A stretch of 64,000 bases of DNA from Oscillospiraceae bacterium (GCA_015065545.1 SVQA01000008.1:1-64000); one strand, 5' to 3'; counted from the first letter of the stretch, positions 52,929-62,572 are shown. The notes: generated from the sequence alone by a model not told the origin. A program made the numbers and translations.

Positions 52929-55900
52929 ATGAAGACGAAGAAAAACTTTGCCAGAAAAGCATTAAGCATCTTCCTTTGCTTATTGCTTACACTTTCTACT
53001 GTTCTTGTTGCAGGTATTGCTACTACCTCTGCAGGTGCGGAAGAAGGTATTTACCTCAGAGGTAATATGAACGGTTGGAACTGCTACGAACAGTACAAGT
53101 TCGTAGACGAGGGTAACGGCATATTCACTCTGGTTCTTGACATGACAGGCGGTAACTATGAGTTCAAGATTGCAACTCCCACCTGGAGTGTTTCCATCGG
53201 TAACGAAAAGAACGACGATGACAATGCTCATCTTGTTATTGAGGCAGACTCTATCATCAAATTTACTGCCAACACAAAGACAAGAGATTACACAGCAGAG
53301 TCTATGAACACCAAGTCTGACTTCACTCTGGGTGCTACAGCTCAGACTATCGAAGCAGAAAATTACACCTACGCACTTGGCGCAGTAAGCGTTTGGGAGG
53401 ATTCCAATGCATCTGCAGGTAAGTACGTTGGTGCTTTCGACGAGGGCGACAGCCTTAACTATGGTGTGACTGTTTCCGGCGACAAGGCTCAGACATACAG
53501 ATTTGAGATTTCCGTTGCTTCCGAAACAGATAACGGTGAGTTTGACTTCACAGCAGGCGAGGATGCTTTCCCCGTATCCTTCTCTTCCTCAGGTGCATGG
53601 CAGACCTACAAGACTGTTGTTGTTACAAAAACACTCAACCCCGGCTACAACAGAATCACAATCGATAACGTAGGCGGTACATACAATGTTGATAAGATTG
53701 TTGTAACTCCCGTTTCGGCTGCAGATGCAGTAGCTAAGGGTGAGACAACTCTTAATTTTGCAGGCTTTGACGCAGCATCTGATACAGCTCTCATCAAGGA
53801 TGGCGTGTTTACAAACGCAGGCGTAGGCGAGTATGTATCCCTTATCGTTAAGCCCGAGCTTGACGGTGTTTATACAGTAACACTCGACTGTGAGAAGGTA
53901 CTCCTCGTTGTTAATGGTATGAAATACGAGAGCGGTGACAGTGTTGTACTCGAGGGTGAGACTGAGCTTCTTGTTTTTGCAAACGAGGCAAATGCAACCG
54001 TGAGCAAGGTTGACTTCAAGTATGTCGAAAATGTTGAGCAGATGGGTTATCTCATTCGCGACGGAAAAACAACGGGCTACCGTTTTGCAAACACATTTGC
54101 AATTGACAAAATCGTTATCACAGCACCTGCTGTTGACGGCGAAGAGAATGATAGCAAGGTAATCCTTTCCAACGGTAAGGTTATTGATACTACCGATATG
54201 TACAAGGATGGCGCTGTTAATCTTGAGTTCGAAACAGCAGAGAACATTACATGGTTTGTATACGATGCAGCAAACGCTTCACAGGCTTATATCAATGTGT
54301 TCGGTACAAAGGATATGGCATCTGCTACCGATATTGCACTTGGCGGCTACACAAGCACAGTTTCCGGCTGGTGCAACACAGCAGAGTATCCCTACGAGAC
54401 AACAGTCGTTTCCGAGGGTAAACTTGGTTTTGGTTTTGACAAAGAAGTAACTGTAGAGAAGATTGTTGTTATCGGCAAGGACAATACTATTCCTGCAAAG
54501 GCAACTCTTACAACTGCTGATAACAAGAAGGTAGAAATTACAGGTACAAAGGTAAATAACGACGTTGTGTTTGAGATTGAGGATACATATTCCTTCGGTT
54601 TCTATCTTGATTTTGGTAAGGAAGTAACTTATACAGCAATTCAGGTTTATGGTGATGACTCCTATAAAGGTGCATCCAAGAACGTAAGCTCTGTACAGGA
54701 TTACACACTCTTTGCAAACGGTCTTACAGAGGATGACTCCCGTGTTGTTGCTAACACAGGCGACCATATCCTTACATCCGAGACAGGTTCTGACAGAGAG
54801 TGGAACTACAATCCCGAAATCGTAGGCGAGGCTCCTTACTTCCATGCTCCCAACACACCTCTTGCAGAGGCTGCATACAACCTCACAATGGAAGAGATAT
54901 TCAAGAGCATTAACTACGACGAAACATTCGGCGACGTATTCTACACAGGTACAAACTGGCACAAGGTTTGGACTCGTGATACAGCTATTTCTATGCAGTA
55001 CATCCTTTCCTGGATGTTCCCTGAGATTTCCACAAACTGTGCAAACGCTAAGGTAGTTGGCAAAGACGGCAACCTTACCTTCGAAGAAGATACAGGTACA
55101 GGCGGTTCTTACCCCGTATCCACAGACCGTATTATTATGATGCTTGCTGTTTGGGAGACATATCTTGCAGACGGCAACCTTGAAACTCTTGAGTACTTCT
55201 ACGAAGTAGCATCCAATACAATAGAGCAGGACTACACAGTAGTTTACGATAAGGAAGCAGGCCTCTTCCGCGGTGAAACCTGCGGTCTTGACCACAGAGA
55301 TAAGACCTATGGTGACTGGACAGGCGAAGACGATCAGAACGGTATCGTTAACATTGCAGAAAGCAAAGCAGCTTCTACAAACATTATTTATTGTCAGGCT
55401 ATGAAGATTCTCGCTGAAGCAGCAGAGATTCTTGACAAAGAAGACGAAGCGGTAGCTTGGGCAGAGCTTGCAGCAGACCTTGAGGATGCAATTGCAAAGA
55501 GACTCTGGCACGACGAGCTCGGCACATACTCCTCTTGGGAGTATCCCGACTGGATGGGTTCCCCCCTTGCTTACAAGCAGGATGTACTTGCTAACGGCTA
55601 CGCAGTATGGTACAACATCGGCGGTCAGGAAAAATCTGACTCCATTATGGAAAACCACACACTCGTAAACTTTGGTGCAAACACTGTATATCCCCAGAAG
55701 AATGCAGCTCGCTGGACAGATTACAAATACCATGATTCAGGTGTATGGCCCGGTTGGGAAGCACTCCTTATGATTGGTGCAGTTAATAACGCAAACGAAA
55801 ACAACCTTCTTGCAGAAGAAATCTGGAACTCCTGTATCCGTGGTGCAGTAGCTTGTCTTACAAACTACGAGGTTATCGACTACGAAACAGGTGAAGGCTT

Positions 55901-57449
55901 ACACTCCACACAGCAGCTCTGGTCTGTTGCAGCTACAATGGCAGGCTATTACAGAGTTCTCTTCGGTATGGAGTACACAACAGAGGGTATCACATTTGAC
56001 CCCTATGTTCCCGAGTGGATGGATGGTCCCTTCTATGCAGGTAACTACAAGTACAGAGATGCAGTTCTCGACCTTGAGCTTATCGGCAGGGGCGACACAG
56101 TAGCTGAAATGTATGTAAACGGCGAGAAGGTAGCAAACGACTATGTTCTTCCCACAAACGCAAAGGGCGAGTATTCTATCAAGATCGTTCTTTCTGACAG
56201 TGGTGCAGAAGATATCATCAACCTCAAGGCAGAGAACACAGCAAAGGCTCCCAATGCTCCCAACAGAGTAACACTTTCCGGTGGAAAGCTTACCTGGAAT
56301 GCAGTAAATAACTGCACATACAAGGTATGGACAGGTACAGAGTATGTTGATGTTGACACAACAAGCTACACAATCGACACAACTAAGTACGGTGTTTACT
56401 CAGTAGTAGCAGTTGACAAGACAACAGGTATCTGGTCTGAGCTCTCTGCTCCTAAGGAGTACAATCCCACAGGTACAAAGGTAACTGTTAACGCAAACAA
56501 CTACTACGACAAGTCTCCCGCTGTTTCCGGTGCTGTTGATAACGAAAATACAAAGACAGTTTATTTTACAAATAACAAGGGTTGGAGTACTGTAAATATC
56601 TTCTTCTGGGGTGGTTCTACAGAAGCAGGCTGGCCCGGCGAGGCTATGAATTACGTTGGTAAGAATGAAGGCGGCGAGGATGTATACTGCTACTCCATTC
56701 CCAAGGATACTCCCAATATTATCTTCAACAACGGCTCCGAGCAGACTGTTGATATTACCACAGGTGTTGAGGATAACGCAGGCTTCTACCTTGATAAAAA
56801 CAATGGTAAGTGGACTGTAGGCACATGGACTAACGAAACCTTCAAGCCTTCAGACGGTGCAGGCGCAGCAGGCGGATTTACAACTAAGGTTACAATTCCT
56901 TCCGACGGCGTATATCAGCTTTCTGTAATCCACTCCAATCAGGGAGATCCCACCGCAGGTATCACAGCAGCTATCCGCTCTGTATATATTGACGGCGAGG
57001 ATGTTGGTTCTCTTGTATTCCCCGCAATGAGCTTTACAAAGCAGACAAGCTCACATCTGAGACTTGAGCTCACAAAGGGCGAGCACGAGATTACTATCAA
57101 GTATGATACAGACAACTGGTTTGACAGAAATATGTCTCAGGCACACGGCGGTAGAGACAACAATGTAACATACCACACAATTCAGTTTGCTCGTACAGGT
57201 GACATCGTTGAGAAGCCCATAGTGACTCTCGTTACCGGTGACGCAGACGGCGACAGCAAGGTAAACGTTAAGGATGCTACAGCTATCCAGAAGCACGTTG
57301 CAGGTCTTATCACTCTTACAGCTGACGGCGTTAAGGCTGCAGATGTAGATGCTAACACTCAGGTAAACGTTAAGGATGCTACAGCTATCCAGAAGCACAT
57401 CGCAGGTATCGATACAGGCTTCGATATTGAAAAACCTTTCGAAAAATAA
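52929..57449 (+). CDS. Multidomain dockerin protein with (alpha/alpha)6-type glycosidase
   Basis: The 1506-residue secreted protein has a signal peptide. An E-set/CBM48-like domain opens near 39-125 (GIYLRGNMNGWN) and a CBM6-like domain lies near 135-265 (IEAENYTYALGAVS). An (alpha/alpha)6-barrel catalytic region spans about 620-1040 (TNWHKVWTRDTAI, HRDKTYGDWTGE, STQQLWSVAATMAGYY). Then come an Fn3-like stretch, a WPG module like CBM26 (near 1206), a CBM35/6-like module and a type I dockerin (about 1437-1495). The catalytic family is not certain; amylo-1,6-glucosidase-like (GH133) or rhamnosidase-like are options. It should dock to a cohesin scaffold. Confidence 0.85.
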   Translation: MKTKKNFARKALSIFLCLLLTLSTVLVAGIATTSAGAEEGIYLRGNMNGWNCYEQYKFVDEGNGIFTLVLDMTGGNYEFKIATPTWSVSIGNEKNDDDNAHLVIEADSIIKFTANTKTRDYTAESMNTKSDFTLGATAQTIEAENYTYALGAVSVWEDSNASAGKYVGAFDEGDSLNYGVTVSGDKAQTYRFEISVASETDNGEFDFTAGEDAFPVSFSSSGAWQTYKTVVVTKTLNPGYNRITIDNVGGTYNVDKIVVTPVSAADAVAKGETTLNFAGFDAASDTALIKDGVFTNAGVGEYVSLIVKPELDGVYTVTLDCEKVLLVVNGMKYESGDSVVLEGETELLVFANEANATVSKVDFKYVENVEQMGYLIRDGKTTGYRFANTFAIDKIVITAPAVDGEENDSKVILSNGKVIDTTDMYKDGAVNLEFETAENITWFVYDAANASQAYINVFGTKDMASATDIALGGYTSTVSGWCNTAEYPYETTVVSEGKLGFGFDKEVTVEKIVVIGKDNTIPAKATLTTADNKKVEITGTKVNNDVVFEIEDTYSFGFYLDFGKEVTYTAIQVYGDDSYKGASKNVSSVQDYTLFANGLTEDDSRVVANTGDHILTSETGSDREWNYNPEIVGEAPYFHAPNTPLAEAAYNLTMEEIFKSINYDETFGDVFYTGTNWHKVWTRDTAISMQYILSWMFPEISTNCANAKVVGKDGNLTFEEDTGTGGSYPVSTDRIIMMLAVWETYLADGNLETLEYFYEVASNTIEQDYTVVYDKEAGLFRGETCGLDHRDKTYGDWTGEDDQNGIVNIAESKAASTNIIYCQAMKILAEAAEILDKEDEAVAWAELAADLEDAIAKRLWHDELGTYSSWEYPDWMGSPLAYKQDVLANGYAVWYNIGGQEKSDSIMENHTLVNFGANTVYPQKNAARWTDYKYHDSGVWPGWEALLMIGAVNNANENNLLAEEIWNSCIRGAVACLTNYEVIDYETGEGLHSTQQLWSVAATMAGYYRVLFGMEYTTEGITFDPYVPEWMDGPFYAGNYKYRDAVLDLELIGRGDTVAEMYVNGEKVANDYVLPTNAKGEYSIKIVLSDSGAEDIINLKAENTAKAPNAPNRVTLSGGKLTWNAVNNCTYKVWTGTEYVDVDTTSYTIDTTKYGVYSVVAVDKTTGIWSELSAPKEYNPTGTKVTVNANNYYDKSPAVSGAVDNENTKTVYFTNNKGWSTVNIFFWGGSTEAGWPGEAMNYVGKNEGGEDVYCYSIPKDTPNIIFNNGSEQTVDITTGVEDNAGFYLDKNNGKWTVGTWTNETFKPSDGAGAAGGFTTKVTIPSDGVYQLSVIHSNQGDPTAGITAAIRSVYIDGEDVGSLVFPAMSFTKQTSSHLRLELTKGEHEITIKYDTDNWFDRNMSQAHGGRDNNVTYHTIQFARTGDIVEKPIVTLVTGDADGDSKVNVKDATAIQKHVAGLITLTADGVKAADVDANTQVNVKDATAIQKHIAGIDTGFDIEKPFEK

Positions 57450-57484
57450 ATCTTGGTTATGCTTTAATTAACCGATAAATCCAC

Positions 57485-57519
57485 AAGGTCCCCGGGTAAA
57501 AACGGGGACCTTACTTTTT
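57485..57519 (+). terminator. Terminator of the dockerin glycosidase gene
   Basis: A 10-bp GC-rich stem (57485-57494 with 57503-57512) and a T-run. Confidence 0.85.
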
Positions 57520-57589
57520 GCTGTTTTAAATAACCCTTTGAGTTTTTAATTATCTTGTGTTACAATGTTTTACATTTTCCTTGGAACTG

Positions 57590-57618
57590 TTGATTAGAAG
57601 AAAAGTTTGTGATATAAT
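57590..57618 (+). promoter_or_regulatory. Promoter of the hydrogenase/thiN unit
   Basis: TTGATT, 17-nt spacer, TATAAT. Confidence 0.65.
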
Positions 57619-57657
57619 TAACAATCTAATATTATTTTAGTTTTTGAGGCTACGATT

Positions 57658-59079
57658 ATGAGGAAATTTGACACAAAAGTGCAACATCTTAAATACAAGG
57701 TACTTCGTGAAGTTGCTCGGCATGCATGGAATGATACTCTGCTTGAGAATGTTCTTGATATTCCCAAGGAGATTGTTCCCGGTAAAACTCCCACAATGCG
57801 ATGCTGTGTATATAAGGAAAGAGCAATTCTTTCCGAGCGAGTGCGTATTGCTATGGGTGGAAATAAGGATAATCCGAATGTCATAGAGGTTATTGACATT
57901 GCTTGCGACGAATGTCCTGCAGCAGGCTATGAGGTCACATCTTCCTGCAGAGGCTGTCTTGCACACAGGTGTGAGGATGTATGTAAATTCGGTGCAATTT
58001 CCTTCGACCATAACCATGTGGCGCATATTGATAAATCCAAGTGTGTCGAGTGTGGTGCCTGTGCAAAGGTTTGTCCTTATTCCGCTATTGTGAATCGTAA
58101 GCGTCCCTGTCAGATTGCATGCAAGGTTAAGGCGATTTCCATAACAAAAGATAATTCTGCTCAGATTGATGACAATAAATGCATTGGTTGCGGTGCTTGT
58201 GTTTATCAGTGCCCGTTTGGAGCAATTACAGATAAATCTTATATTCTTGACGCAATTGATTTGATTAAGAAGAGCGAGAATAATAAAAAATACAAGGTAT
58301 ATGCAATGGTTGCTCCTGCTATTTCCGGTCAGTTTAATTATGCAAAAGCAGGACAGGTTATCAAGGGTCTACGTGAGCTTGGCTTTTTCGAGGTATGGGA
58401 GGCAGCATTGGGTGCCGATATGGTAGCTCAGGCAGAAAGTGAAGAGCTTATGGAAAAAGGCTTCCTCACAAGCTCCTGTTGCCCGGCTTTTGTAGATTTT
58501 GTTAAGAAAAATTATCCTTCTATGGCAGATAATGTTTCTAACAATTTATCGCCAATGGCTACTCTTGCCAAATACATCAAAGGAAAAGATAGCTCAGCAA
58601 AAGTTGTGTTTATCGGTCCTTGCACAGCCAAGAAGGCAGAAGCACAGCAGGAAAAGGTAAAGCCTTACGTAGACTCGGTTGTAACCTTTGAGGAGCTGCA
58701 GGCTCTTTTTGACAGCCGTGATATAGATATTACAACTCTTGAGGAAGAGGAGCTGGACAGTGCGTCCTATTTTGGCAGGATTTTTGCCCGTTGCGGCGGA
58801 CTTGCCGATGCTGTCAAAGAAGGTATTGCAGAAAGCAACAAGGATTTTGAGCTTAAAGCGGTTTCTTGTGACGGAATTGAGGCTTGTAAAGTAACTATGC
58901 TCAAAAAGAGCAAAAATCTTATAGATGTGAATTTTATTGAGGGTATGGCTTGCAGCGGCGGTTGTATCGGCGGTGCAGGATGCCTTACTCATGGTGAAAT
59001 AAACAGAAAAAAGGTAGAAGAGCAAGCGAAGAAGTCCTCGGCTAAAACTATTGCAGAATCCTTGTCTTCTCTGGATTAA
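57658..59079 (+). CDS. [FeFe]-hydrogenase, group B-like
   Basis: The 473-residue protein carries a Cys-rich N-terminal iron-sulfur region and two ferredoxin-type sites (CVECGACAKVCP and CIGCGACVYQCP). The H-cluster motifs are L1 SSCCPAF (Cys274/275), L2 GPCTAKKAEA (Cys322) and L3 MACSGGCIGGAG (Cys432, Cys436). All four cluster cysteines are present, so it should bind the active-site cluster, made by HydE/F/G elsewhere. The L1 and L2 variants (F for W, G for M) and the front architecture fit the group B type rather than the main fermentative group A. Its role, H2 production, uptake or sensing, is open. Confidence 0.87.
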   Translation: MRKFDTKVQHLKYKVLREVARHAWNDTLLENVLDIPKEIVPGKTPTMRCCVYKERAILSERVRIAMGGNKDNPNVIEVIDIACDECPAAGYEVTSSCRGCLAHRCEDVCKFGAISFDHNHVAHIDKSKCVECGACAKVCPYSAIVNRKRPCQIACKVKAISITKDNSAQIDDNKCIGCGACVYQCPFGAITDKSYILDAIDLIKKSENNKKYKVYAMVAPAISGQFNYAKAGQVIKGLRELGFFEVWEAALGADMVAQAESEELMEKGFLTSSCCPAFVDFVKKNYPSMADNVSNNLSPMATLAKYIKGKDSSAKVVFIGPCTAKKAEAQQEKVKPYVDSVVTFEELQALFDSRDIDITTLEEEELDSASYFGRIFARCGGLADAVKEGIAESNKDFELKAVSCDGIEACKVTMLKKSKNLIDVNFIEGMACSGGCIGGAGCLTHGEINRKKVEEQAKKSSAKTIAESLSSLD

Positions 59080-59091
59080 GGGGAATAGAAT

Positions 59092-59712
59092 ATGAGCAGA
59101 TGTGTGATAATCGGCGGTGCTGATATATATAATTATGATAGGATGAAAAGCTATCTCACAAGTGAGGATTTTTATATCTTCTGCGACAGCGGGCTTAAGC
59201 ATCTTTCTTCTTTGGGGGTTAAAGCTGACCTTATCGTCGGTGATTTTGATTCTCATCCTAAACCCGATACAGAAGGGGAAATGATTGTACTTCCCCGCGA
59301 AAAGGACGACACCGATACAATGTTTGCAGTAAAAGAGGGAATAAAGCGAGGCTTTGAGGAGTTTCTCCTTTTGGGTGTTGTGGGCGGCAGGCTTGACCAT
59401 ACCCTCGGCAATGTGTCAGCTCTTCTGTATCTTAATTCAAGAGGCAAAAAGGCTGCACTCGTAGACGATTATTCGGAAATTACTGTGGTTGCACAGGAAG
59501 AGGAGTTTGTGAAGGATAGCTTCCAATATTTTTCTCTTCTGAACATTTCGGGAGTAGCGAGGGGGATTATGGTGGAGAATGCCAAATATCCCTTGAAGGA
59601 TGCGGAGATTACCTGCGAATATCCCTATGGAATAAGTAACGAAGCAGAAAGAGGAAAGCGGGCAAAGGTATTGGTGAAAGAAGGCAGACTTTTGCTTGTA
59701 AAGGTTTTTTAA
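59092..59712 (+). CDS. thiN: Thiamine diphosphokinase
   Basis: The 206-residue enzyme makes thiamine diphosphate from thiamine and ATP. The family signature is VGDFDSHP in the N-terminal half, then the DDTDTMFAVKEGI helix and LLGVVGGRLDHTLGNV, all diagnostic of TPK. Length is normal. It begins 12 nt after the hydrogenase gene and is probably in the same transcript. It has no terminator before the next promoter. Confidence 0.93.
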   Translation: MSRCVIIGGADIYNYDRMKSYLTSEDFYIFCDSGLKHLSSLGVKADLIVGDFDSHPKPDTEGEMIVLPREKDDTDTMFAVKEGIKRGFEEFLLLGVVGGRLDHTLGNVSALLYLNSRGKKAALVDDYSEITVVAQEEEFVKDSFQYFSLLNISGVARGIMVENAKYPLKDAEITCEYPYGISNEAERGKRAKVLVKEGRLLLVKVF

Positions 59713-59739
59713 ATAAACACCCTGTATATCCTGAATATA

Positions 59740-59768
59740 TTGAATTACAGATTAAGAGATGATATAAT
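59740..59768 (+). promoter_or_regulatory. Promoter of the CHAP-dockerin gene
   Basis: TTGAAT, 17-nt spacer, TATAAT. It covers the spot where a longer reading frame would begin, so that start is ruled out. Confidence 0.65.
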
Positions 59769-59811
59769 TTTTACAGTTTATTTATACAGTGACTTCTTGG
59801 GAGAAAAAAGA

Positions 59812-61263
59812 GTGAAAAAGATATTTTTTAAGGTTTTACCGCTTTTCCTTGTTGCAATAATACTTGCGGCTTTTCTGTCGGTTTCGGCAAATGAAGAAGA
59901 TTTTGAAAATACACATACAAATACGGGAGATCAGCGAGTTGATATTGTCAGCATAGCAAAAACTCAGGTGGGCTATATGGAAGGGGACAATAATGACACC
60001 AAGTACGGCACTTGGTACGGGCTTCCCAATCAGCCTTGGTGTGCGATGTTTGTAAGCTGGTGTGCACGAGAGGCAGAGGTGCCTCTGGATATACTGCGTA
60101 ATTGTGCCATTGCTGCACCTGACCCCGGATATTTTGATATTCCCTTTTACGATGGCGAGGTTTACACTCCGAAGCAGGGTGATTTGTTCTTCACAAAAAC
60201 CTTCAGCCACGTTGGTCTGGTTGACTACGTAGATGGTGAATACTTCTATACTGTCGAAGGTAATACAAACGATTCGGGCAGCAGTATGGGTATAGGTGTT
60301 TTCACTCTCAGACGTACTCTCAAGGATTATTACTTTGGGGTTCCCGATTATAACTATATTTCAAAGAATCATACCTGCGAGAAGGATGTGTTTGTAGAGT
60401 ACAAGGAGGAGCATCCTCACAATGCAGTTTACAGATGCTCAGTTTGTGCAAAGCTTATAGATGACCTGACGGATGCTGGTAAGGTTCAGGGCTGTGTTTC
60501 TTGCAGCATACCCGAAAAGCCTGTTCTTTCTTTTTACAACGATACCTTCCTCGGAGACTGGGCGGTAACCTTTGATTGGAAAGAATCTGATAATGCAACC
60601 TATTATGATTTTGTTTTGGAGGCTATGAGCCAAAACGGAGAGTGGCAGGAGTATGAATCTGCCTTGGGTGTTTTAGGCGGCTTTACCTGGCAGCTCCCCG
60701 AGGGCAGATACAGAGCACAGCTTACGGCGTTCAACGCAAGATACAAGGACGAAGAAAATCCCGACGGACTTTATGCACAGAGCGGATATAAGGAGTTCTC
60801 GATAGGTAAGGTGGCATATACAATAACATATAATTTGAATGACGGCAGTGAAAGCAAAAGCGTACAGACAAAGTATCAGGGTTTGCCGACTATGCTCAGC
60901 ACCGAAGAGCCCTTGAGGGAAGGCTATGCTTTTATGGGCTGGTCAAGGGATGAGCTTGCGAAAAGGGCAGAGTATGTTTTAGGCGATCTTTTCTCTGAAG
61001 ATGCATCTGTGGTGCTTTATGCGGTATGGCGTGACGAAAACTCCACCCTGCTTTTAGGTGATGCTAACGAGGATGAGGTGGTGAACATCAAGGATGTAAC
61101 CGCAATTCAGAAGCACCTTGCAGGTATTTCCTTTTTAAGCAGTGAAGCAGAGAGCATTGCAGATACAGATATGAACGGTGCAGTAAACATCAAGGATGCA
61201 ACCGCAATTCAGAAGCACCTTGCAGGAATTTCCACCGGACTTCCTATAGGCGAATTTATGTAA
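59812..61263 (+). CDS. CHAP peptidoglycan amidase-like protein with dockerin
   Basis: The 483-residue protein opens with a signal peptide (KKIFFKVLPLFLVAII). A CHAP/NlpC-like domain follows, with the catalytic Cys77 in PWCAMFVSWC and His133 in FSHVGL. Such domains cut cell-wall peptides. A middle Fn3-like and an InlB-like region (ITYNLNDGSESKSVQTKYQG) come next, then a type I dockerin (DANEDEVVNIKDVTAIQK, DTDMNGAVNIKDATAIQK). GTG at 59812 was chosen because GGGAG lies ahead and the frame's earlier start sits inside the promoter. A wall-cutting enzyme with a dockerin is unusual. Confidence 0.87.
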   Translation: MKKIFFKVLPLFLVAIILAAFLSVSANEEDFENTHTNTGDQRVDIVSIAKTQVGYMEGDNNDTKYGTWYGLPNQPWCAMFVSWCAREAEVPLDILRNCAIAAPDPGYFDIPFYDGEVYTPKQGDLFFTKTFSHVGLVDYVDGEYFYTVEGNTNDSGSSMGIGVFTLRRTLKDYYFGVPDYNYISKNHTCEKDVFVEYKEEHPHNAVYRCSVCAKLIDDLTDAGKVQGCVSCSIPEKPVLSFYNDTFLGDWAVTFDWKESDNATYYDFVLEAMSQNGEWQEYESALGVLGGFTWQLPEGRYRAQLTAFNARYKDEENPDGLYAQSGYKEFSIGKVAYTITYNLNDGSESKSVQTKYQGLPTMLSTEEPLREGYAFMGWSRDELAKRAEYVLGDLFSEDASVVLYAVWRDENSTLLLGDANEDEVVNIKDVTAIQKHLAGISFLSSEAESIADTDMNGAVNIKDATAIQKHLAGISTGLPIGEFM

Positions 61264-61280
61264 AAACAAATATGTATAGT

Positions 61281-61322
61281 AATAAATGCTTCCTTTTGGG
61301 TTTTGGGAGCATTTATTTTTTT
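61281..61322 (+). terminator. Terminator of the CHAP-dockerin gene
   Basis: A 13-bp stem (61281-61293 with 61305-61317) with a T-run. Confidence 0.85.
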
Positions 61323-61371
61323 GAAAAGAGTTCAAAAAGATAAAAAAACAAAGAAAAATGAACAAAAACAG

Positions 61372-61400
61372 TTGACAACGTTTATTTTGTGTTGTATTAT
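61372..61400 (+). promoter_or_regulatory. Promoter of the ABC importer operon
   Basis: TTGACA, 17-nt spacer, TATTAT, the strongest promoter in the window. Confidence 0.75.
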
Positions 61401-61408
61401 AAGGTAAA

Positions 61409-61470
61409 TTGAACGCGAATGTCCTGAAAACATCTTGAATAAATGGTGAGGTCGGGGCGTTTTTTGTTTT
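61409..61470 (+). promoter_or_regulatory. Structured leader with terminator-like end before the ABC importer
   Basis: The 5' leader of about 190 nt contains AACGC pairing with GCGTT, followed by a T-run, with weaker hairpins inside. It looks like an attenuator or riboswitch but matches none I know. The 328-nt gap holds this, the terminator above and the promoter; the rest (61471-61591) shows nothing clear. Confidence 0.35.
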
Positions 61471-61591
61471 TAAAAATAGAATTTCTGAACAAATAACAAG
61501 GGTTGTGCAGAGCTTTTCAAATTTCAGGAGTTTAAGTTTATCTGATTTCTGATTAAGGCTTTGTATAACATCAAATCAGTGAGGTGTAAAA

Positions 61592-62572
61592 ATGAAGAAA
61601 GGTCTCATAATTTTACTTGTGATTACCCTTGCTTTTGCCGTTGTTGCAGGATTAGGCTCAAAGGACACAATCGTAGTCTGTGCTTCCTCAGAGCAATTTC
61701 GAAACGATGCTTTGCAGGAACAACTGGCAGAAGAGTTCCCTCAGTACAATGTAGTAGTAAAGTATATGCCTACGGGTAACGCTGCTGCAAAGGTGCTGGC
61801 AGAGGGAGAAAAAACCGAGATTGATATTATTGTCGGTCTTGAGACAGGCTACCTTAATAAGCTTAAGGACAACCTTGCGGATGTATCTGCATACAGCCAT
61901 CTGGATTATGTTGACGGTCTTGGACTTGAGGATAATGATAACCTCTGGGTTACTTGGGAAAAGCAGGCAGGTGCTATTATTGTAAATACCGAAATCCTTG
62001 AGAAATACGGTCTTGAAGCTCCTCAAACCTACGACGACCTTTTGAAGCCTGAGTACAAAGGCTTGGTAGCAATGCCCAACCCCAACTCCTCCGGTACAGG
62101 CTATTTCTTCTATAAGAACTGGGTCAATGTGTGGGGCGATGAGGGAGCACTTGAGTATGTTGATAAGCTTTATCCCAACGTTAAGCAGTTTACCTCCTCG
62201 GGTTCCGGTCCCATCAAGCTTTTGAAGCAGGGCGAAATTGCAGTTGGTCTTGCACTTACCTTCCAGGCTGTGCAGGAAAGCAACGACGGTCAGCCCTTCG
62301 AGATTATCTTCCCCCCCGAAGGTTCTCCTTACTCACTCACAGGCAGTACCATTGTTAAGGGTCACGACGATAAGAAGGGTGTTGGAGAGGTTTTTGAGTT
62401 TATTGCAAACGATTTTCTTGAATACGATAAAGAAAACTTCTCTCCCGAAATGATTTATGAGGGCCAGACCCATAAGATTGAAAATTATCCTGCAGATTAT
62501 AAATACGCAGATATGACAGGCATTCAGGATGCCGCAGAGAAAGACAGGTTGAAGAAATTATGGAAATATTAA
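61592..62572 (+). CDS. ABC importer substrate-binding protein
   Basis: The 326-residue protein has the class II solute-binding layout of iron(III), phosphonate or polyamine-type importers. VKYMPTGNAAAKVLAEGEK and PNSSGTGYFFYKNWVN are typical. The front is one hydrophobic segment (LIILLVITLAFAVVAGLGS) but lacks the lipobox Cys, so it is probably membrane-anchored or cleaved rather than lipid-modified, which is unusual for a Gram-positive. It begins the importer operon and overlaps the ATPase gene by 13 nt. The substrate is not clear. Confidence 0.85.
   Translation: MKKGLIILLVITLAFAVVAGLGSKDTIVVCASSEQFRNDALQEQLAEEFPQYNVVVKYMPTGNAAAKVLAEGEKTEIDIIVGLETGYLNKLKDNLADVSAYSHLDYVDGLGLEDNDNLWVTWEKQAGAIIVNTEILEKYGLEAPQTYDDLLKPEYKGLVAMPNPNSSGTGYFFYKNWVNVWGDEGALEYVDKLYPNVKQFTSSGSGPIKLLKQGEIAVGLALTFQAVQESNDGQPFEIIFPPEGSPYSLTGSTIVKGHDDKKGVGEVFEFIANDFLEYDKENFSPEMIYEGQTHKIENYPADYKYADMTGIQDAAEKDRLKKLWKY

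Noticed and set aside
54279..55733. 484-codon open frame on minus inside the dockerin glycosidase gene
   Set aside because: It is Cys/Val-rich nonsense opposite a gene with clear domains; long antisense frames arise here from codon bias.
59740..59811. Longer start for the CHAP-dockerin gene
   Set aside because: The extra codons cover the promoter and would spoil the signal peptide.
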